Assembly (NCBI GenBank): GCA_019648995.1
Contig: BLXT01004211.1
Location: 238,128-258,744, forward strand
Origin: Plakobranchus ocellatus
Lineage: Eukaryota > Mollusca > Gastropoda > Plakobranchidae
Direction of reading: 5' to 3'
Length of the DNA stretch: 20,617 bases
Shown: piece by piece, positions 18,401 through 20,617 of the stretch
Position numbering within the stretch: the first letter of the stretch is position 1
How the letters are laid out: every line of letters begins with the position of its first letter
The notes under the pieces: model-generated
The model's database searches: none
Seen by the model: the letters and a program-made list of their open reading frames with translations, nothing else
Told to the model about the DNA's origin: nothing
Position numbers and translations under genes: made by a program

Positions 18401-20166
18401 AAATCAGTATATCAATCAAGGTCCATAAACAATTCAATGTGAAAGGCGATTTGGTTTCCGAGTTGAAGAAAAAAAGATCAACTACCACCATACCTTTTCC
18501 ATATGGGGTTTTGGCACACATCTTGGCTCGATGTCTTCTGGGGCACTTACATTCACGAGATCAGCATCATTCCTAGATCTGAAATATAAGGATGAACTAT
18601 CACTCAGTCTTTAAAAACCCACTCTTGCCTGTTCTTTTCATCAAGAAACAAATGTCTCTAAATTTGAGCTAGAAATTGCATTTTGAATGCTTTTCAGCCA
18701 AAGAATTTATTTGCAATGATTAAATCTCTAGAGTTATTATTACATTCCTAAATGCTGGAGTATATAACAACCAGCCTGAAAGAAAATAAGTATAAAGAAG
18801 AAGAAAATATACTTTTTTCCACCAAAAAATTCACATGAGAATACAACTTGTGGGACAGCTCTCAAGACGAGTCATTGAAATGCATTGCTTTGTAACTTCT
18901 TACAAATAAAAAAAAATTGTTGAAAATCATAAGGAGCATCTGAACTGCAAAAAATGTTGGAAAAAGCAAAATTGATCAAAACAAAACAACAGCAAAAAAA
19001 AGGCAGAAAAAAAAAATGTTAAATTTACTGCACACTGTCAAATTTTTCCCATCTTGGAAGATAAGATTGCAATTCAATCAAGTCAAATTGATGATTGCTC
19101 AGAGATTTGCTTTGAATTTTCTTACCTTTCTAACCCATGCTCTGCTTTAGCCGCATCAAACAGTTCCAGCTTGTTTCCTTCTTCTACTGGAGCCAACTCC
19201 ACTTCAGTGAAGTTATGGCAAGGAGTGGAAAGGGCCTGGTAGATTACAAAACTAAAACATTTCAACATGTACAACACCAAAAATATAAAGGTACAAATTT
19301 CCAGGTTTCTTTTTTAATAATTCCCAGAGTATTTTTTATCTTTTCACATTTTTAAAATGTAAAACTAAAATATGAGGATATAGATTGAAAATCACAATAA
19401 TAACATGGTTTTGATGTGGGGCGATTCCTCATCGAAGAACTTAATTCCAACCTTTGGCTGATTTGAGGAAAAATAACTCCATTATAATTCATTATACCCA
19501 ATTTAAAATAGATATAGAATCCAAATGATATAATAATGCAACACAGCACATAAATCTTACTTTTAAGAAAGTTTATCTTAACCAGGAAGAGATAAAGGGG
19601 AGAAAGAGAAGAGAGATTGCCATGATTGTGAACACTGAGAAGGCAGTTCTGAAGTAGGTTATATAGGTTACCCTAATCAGCACTTTAGTCCATTGCTACC
19701 ACTTGGTTCCCTCTTTGCAGTTCGTTCTTCAACATTAGTGAAAGCTTTACACTTTCCCACACAGTGCTTTACTTATACCAACCAAATCCCTGCACTGATT
19801 GGCTCTATTTTTTAAATTTTGTTTGAAAACAAAAAATAGCACATCACAAGAGAGAACTACAATCTGTAACAATAGCAGAAGATTTACTCTATTTGCCTTC
19901 TTTCAATATTTTTATTTTGGACTATTTTACTCATTTATGACTGGTCCTTGGAAAATTAATTAAATTAAAGAGAAAATAGCTACTTCATAAAAATTGGCGT
20001 GAATCCTTAAATACTTGCCTTTGTCATGTTTGTGACTTCATGTCCTGACCTTAGCTGGAAAAGGAGATTGGAAGTGCCTGAGGTAGGGCAGCACTGATAA
20101 AACTCAGGCCGGGAGTGAAGAGGGGTATACACTACAAGCAAGAATTCATTTGGAGGGGCACACACT
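8630..20166 (-). CDS. STIL: STIL centriolar assembly protein, nine 3' coding exons (N-terminus outside window)
   Basis: STIL (SIL; Ana2/SAS-5 relatives) works in the cytoplasm at the centriole. It binds and activates PLK4, is phosphorylated by it, recruits SAS-6 to form the cartwheel and binds CPAP/CENPJ. Exons in transcript order are 20166-20019, 19235-19126, 18578-18494, 17607-16002, 15553-15256, 14157-14097, 13305-13240, 10528-10425 and 9464-8630. Joining keeps phase at every junction (introns of phase 0, 2, 0, 1, 2, 0, 0, 2) and gives about 1103 residues before the stop. In that partial numbering: CPAP-binding PRCVPKP at 104-110; acidic DDDDSGLS near 448-455; Gln-rich coiled coil at about 518-546; DDDDDE acidic run in exon 5; STAN region at about 868-955 with ISPNN and GLL; conserved C-terminal tail ILDIARLKQMPKLL. 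Residues 115-650 are Ser/Gln/Asn-rich and probably disordered. Human STIL is 1287 residues; comparing motif positions, about 300 N-terminal residues are missing, so the whole protein may be near 1400. The seven introns after the first use GT-AG; the first probably uses GC-AG. Confidence 0.93.
9465..10424 (-). other. STIL intron h-i with short assembly gap
   Basis: AT-rich intron with no recognisable insert. It includes four undetermined bases at 10103-10106. Confidence 0.8.
10103..10106. other. Assembly gap or ambiguous bases (NNNN)
   Basis: Four N bases inside a STIL intron. They do not affect any exon called here. Confidence 0.99.
10425..10528 (-). CDS. STIL: STIL exon h
   Basis: The 104-nt exon lies between acceptor AATCCTTTTCAG and donor CTCAA|GTAAGT. 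It encodes NNIQMFLTNDRSDEADSSED and then HNSSEPPLEIASPL, ending in phase 2. It is separated from exon g by a 2.7-kb intron that contains the TTAA transposon. Confidence 0.85.
10783..10800 (+). repeat. Left terminal inverted repeat of TTAA element
   Basis: GGGGAGGGGTGCCAGATC, preceded by TTAA. It pairs with 12416-12433 with two mismatches (positions 8 and 10). Confidence 0.82.
11438..11815 (-). pseudogene. Degenerate transposon-borne coding exon, basic and SR-rich
   Basis: The minus-strand frame reads VNKRHKQCANARKNRTMEKK, then SRSNSISDLMLS, SKSRSRSALKIV and LVQIQNLIARKEAHIL, ending YAC-stop at 11438. No ATG precedes the basic part, but a pyrimidine tract and AG (CTCCTGATTCAAAAG, or CCTAG) stand just upstream, as for an acceptor. 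A strong donor (AGCAG|GTAAGA) lies shortly after the stop. It could be the N-terminal exon of a lost transposase. The Lys/Arg/Cys-rich start looks nucleic-acid binding. The family is not identified. The ATG at 11756-11758 would give 106 residues. Confidence 0.4.
11895..12300. promoter_or_regulatory. CpG-dense right end of the TTAA element
   Basis: About 25 CpG dinucleotides by eye in roughly 400 bp, against very few in neighbouring intron sequence. This may be the element's internal promoter, directed leftwards towards the minus-strand frame, or simply young sequence not yet depleted of CpG. Confidence 0.35.
12416..12433 (-). repeat. Right terminal inverted repeat of TTAA element
   Basis: Read on the minus strand it is GGGGAGGAGCGCCAGATC. 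It is followed on the + strand by TTAA (12434-12437), giving the matching target duplication. Confidence 0.82.
13240..13305 (-). CDS. STIL: STIL micro-exon g
   Basis: The 66-nt exon lies between acceptor TTTTCTCTACAG and donor CATG|GTTTGT, with phase 0 at both ends. It encodes DDSYSTVAEDAMDPKQYYTQ and LM. DPKQYYTQL, joined to NNIQMFL of the next exon, resembles the 'xxYYxxLLxxVxxLL' element of vertebrate STIL. Confidence 0.83.
13306..14096 (-). other. STIL intron f-g, nothing recognised
   Basis: AT-rich intron with T runs. A + strand frame at 13565-13858 shows no known domain and no conserved composition. Confidence 0.75.
14097..14157 (-). CDS. STIL: STIL micro-exon f
   Basis: The 61-nt exon lies between acceptor CTTACCACAG and donor CAG|GTATTG. 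It encodes LNLDRSYSPPSVSECYGQDQ after the split Gly codon and ends in phase 0. Phase compatibility on both sides supports it. Confidence 0.8.
14729..15165. repeat. 40-bp minisatellite, about 10-11 copies
   Basis: Tandem units of 38-41 bp each begin (G/A)GATCCCTA, pass through TCTAAAACA and CCTTAGCC, and end TTGCCCACA. Copies starting near 14933 and 14973 are identical (40 bp). Two 38-bp copies lacking CA/TA after CCTA, starting near 14851 and 15009, are identical to each other. The outer copies are degenerate. It lies in the STIL intron about 90 bp downstream of the exon e donor. The unit is not a multiple of three, so the open frame through it is not coding. Confidence 0.95.
15256..15553 (-). 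CDS. STIL: STIL exon e with acidic run
   Basis: The 298-nt exon has acceptor TGCAACACAG and donor GATGG|GTGAGG. It is entered in phase 1 and left in phase 2. It encodes AVSASGNTPSELQHHSRPPI, then RDIDDDDDEVINQGDLVTAI and MPEYVSSMNDG. The GAT/GAC run at about 15379-15396 gives five Asp. The domain is unnamed. Confidence 0.88.
15554..16001 (-). other. STIL intron d-e, nothing recognised
   Basis: A 448-bp AT-rich intron with GTATGA donor and CAACACAG acceptor, and no internal structure noted. Confidence 0.85.
16002..17607 (-). CDS. STIL: STIL large central exon with coiled coil
   Basis: The 1606-nt exon has acceptor TGATCTCCCAG and donor GAAG|GTATGA, and ends in phase 1. It begins VPSIRPMVPDVSILWTE, which continues the conserved segment after the CPAP motif. 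The middle is low-complexity Ser/Gln/Asn/Pro with a run of six Ser. DDDDSGLSVTP (around 16585-16608) resembles a beta-TrCP DSG phosphodegron. VPPAVRALLEQQNQQL and LLQQQIQMLL (about 16312-16398) form the coiled coil, with leucines at heptad-like spacing; in known STILs this binds PLK4 and oligomerises. The many CAG/CTG codons here may be length-variable. Confidence 0.93.
17608..18493 (-). other. STIL intron c-d, nothing recognised
   Basis: An 886-bp AT-rich intron with GTATGG donor and CTCCCAG acceptor. A short CA run lies near 18383-18394. Confidence 0.85.
18494..18578 (-). CDS. STIL: STIL exon c with CPAP-binding PRxxPxP motif
   Basis: The 85-nt exon runs between acceptor TATATTTCAG and donor AAG|GTATGG, and ends in phase 0. 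It encodes SRNDADLVNVSAPEDIEPR and then CVPKPHMEK. The heptad PRCVPKP (18506-18526) fits PRxxPxP, the motif by which STIL docks on the TCP domain of CPAP/CENPJ. Confidence 0.87.
18579..19125 (-). other. STIL intron b-c, nothing recognised
   Basis: A 547-bp AT-rich intron with GTAAGA donor and ATTTCAG acceptor; poly-A patches near 18908 and 18995-19016. Confidence 0.85.
19126..19235 (-). CDS. STIL: STIL exon b
   Basis: The 110-nt exon runs between acceptor AATCTACCAG and donor AG|GTAAGA. It encodes ALSTPCHNFTEVELAP and then KLELFDAAKAEHGLE. It starts in phase 0 and ends in phase 2, with the split Arg codon AG|A. The Lys/Glu-rich segment lies just before the disordered CPAP-binding region. Confidence 0.82.
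19236..20018 (-). other. STIL intron a-b (GC-AG)
   Basis: A 783-bp intron starting with GCAAGT and ending in CTACCAG. No repeat or RNA gene recognised inside. Confidence 0.75.
20017..20018 (-). other. Non-canonical GC splice donor
   Basis: The exon end AAG is followed by GCAAGT, the consensus of GC-AG introns. The GT four bases downstream would put the next exon (19235) in a frame with an early TAA (Pro-stop after about seven codons). The GC site joins in phase 0 to ALSTPCHNFTEVELAP and stays open. Confidence 0.75.
20019..20166 (-). CDS. STIL: STIL exon a (first visible)
   Basis: The acceptor is TTTCAACAG ending at 20167. The first base completes a split codon, then 49 codons follow, from VCAPPNEFLLVVY to HEVTNMTK. 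FYQC and LLFQL in this piece fit the end of the N-terminal domain of STIL proteins. It ends in phase 0 at a GC donor (AAAG|GCAAGT). Residues read upstream of 20167 in the same frame are intron. Confidence 0.8.
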
Positions 20167-20538
20167 CTGTTGAAATATGGAAACAAATGAAAATTTATTT
20201 GAAAACTATGCCAAGCAAAGAAAACAAAAATTAATGTCAAGACTAAATTGCACATTTCAAAGCGACAATATTTACTCTTCCCCTTGAAATCAGCAAAAAT
20301 TGTCCATAAGAAACACAAATGCAACCCTCTACAGGACAAACAGTAAGGGAATTGAATCAAAGAAGATTCAAAAGCCAATTAAACCAATTAATATTCCTGA
20401 CTTTATTTTTTTGTTTCTGCAGTGTGAAAAAATAGATTTTCATTTTTGAAATGAGTGTTTGGCAACACAGTTAGAAGTAAATAGTTTTATAGAATGGTGA
20501 CACTTTCTAGGGTTGAAATAAATGTAGCTGGTCTCAAC
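20167..20538 (-). other. Part of STIL intron upstream of exon a
   Basis: AT-rich intron sequence ending in the acceptor TTTCAACAG. The preceding STIL exon lies outside the window. Confidence 0.8.
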
Positions 20539-20540
20539 TA

Positions 20541-20617
20541 CGAGGGATGTCCGAAAAGAAACAGGAAAAGGGGCATAACTCAAAGAGTTTTGATCAGATA
20601 AATTTGAAACTCACACA
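20541..20617 (+). mobile_element. Probable mariner-like element terminus, cut by the window end
   Basis: After a TA (20539-20540) the sequence CGAGGGATGTCCGAAAAGAA resembles the TACGAGGG...AAAAG terminal repeat of mariner-like elements. GGGGCATAACTCAAAGAG follows. Only about 77 bases are visible, so neither the other terminus nor a transposase can be checked. Confidence 0.45.

Noticed and set aside
20167..20378. Upstream extension of the exon a frame to a Met at 20378
   Set aside because: The added residues are hydrophobic intron translation, and a clear acceptor (TTTCAACAG) marks the exon start at 20166.

Overview
This is a window of animal nuclear DNA: AT-rich, intron-rich and full of homopolymer runs, with two convergently transcribed protein genes. 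Nothing looks prokaryotic. The source is probably a mollusc or another lophotrochozoan. That is inference from frequent TACATGTA and TAGATC words, which I associate with molluscan DNA, and from a STIL protein that keeps only the conserved peptides of the family. I cannot name a species.

Layout. Positions 1-3750 are non-coding flank with a long GA microsatellite, a CA-rich tract and many A/T runs. Positions 3751-4653 (+) hold an exon carrying the whole visible ORF of a TMEM69-like (DUF3429) multi-pass membrane protein. Positions 4654-8629 are a tail-to-tail intergenic and 3'-UTR stretch. Positions 8630-20166 (-) hold the nine 3' coding exons of STIL, the centriole duplication factor, encoding about 1103 residues. 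All exon junctions keep the reading phase. The first exons, roughly 300 residues by comparison with human STIL, lie beyond the right edge. The STIL part contains the CPAP-binding PRxxPxP motif, a Gln-rich coiled coil (PLK4-binding in known STILs), the STAN motif (PLK4 target and SAS-6 docking) and the conserved C-terminal tail.

The STIL introns hold the accessory structure. There is a 1651-bp DNA transposon bounded by TTAA duplications and 18-bp inverted repeats (10783-12433), with a degenerate basic/SR-rich reading frame and a CpG-dense end. There is also a 40-bp minisatellite of about ten copies (14729-15165). One intron probably uses a GC donor (20018). A mariner-like element edge appears to start at 20541 and runs off the window.

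The two genes have no known joint function. STIL works at the centriole and TMEM69 is a poorly characterised membrane protein, probably mitochondrial here. I found no wholly new biological system. The most original observations are the TTAA transposon, the GC-AG intron proven by phase, the nested duplication inside the minisatellite and the one-sided distribution of TACATGTA.
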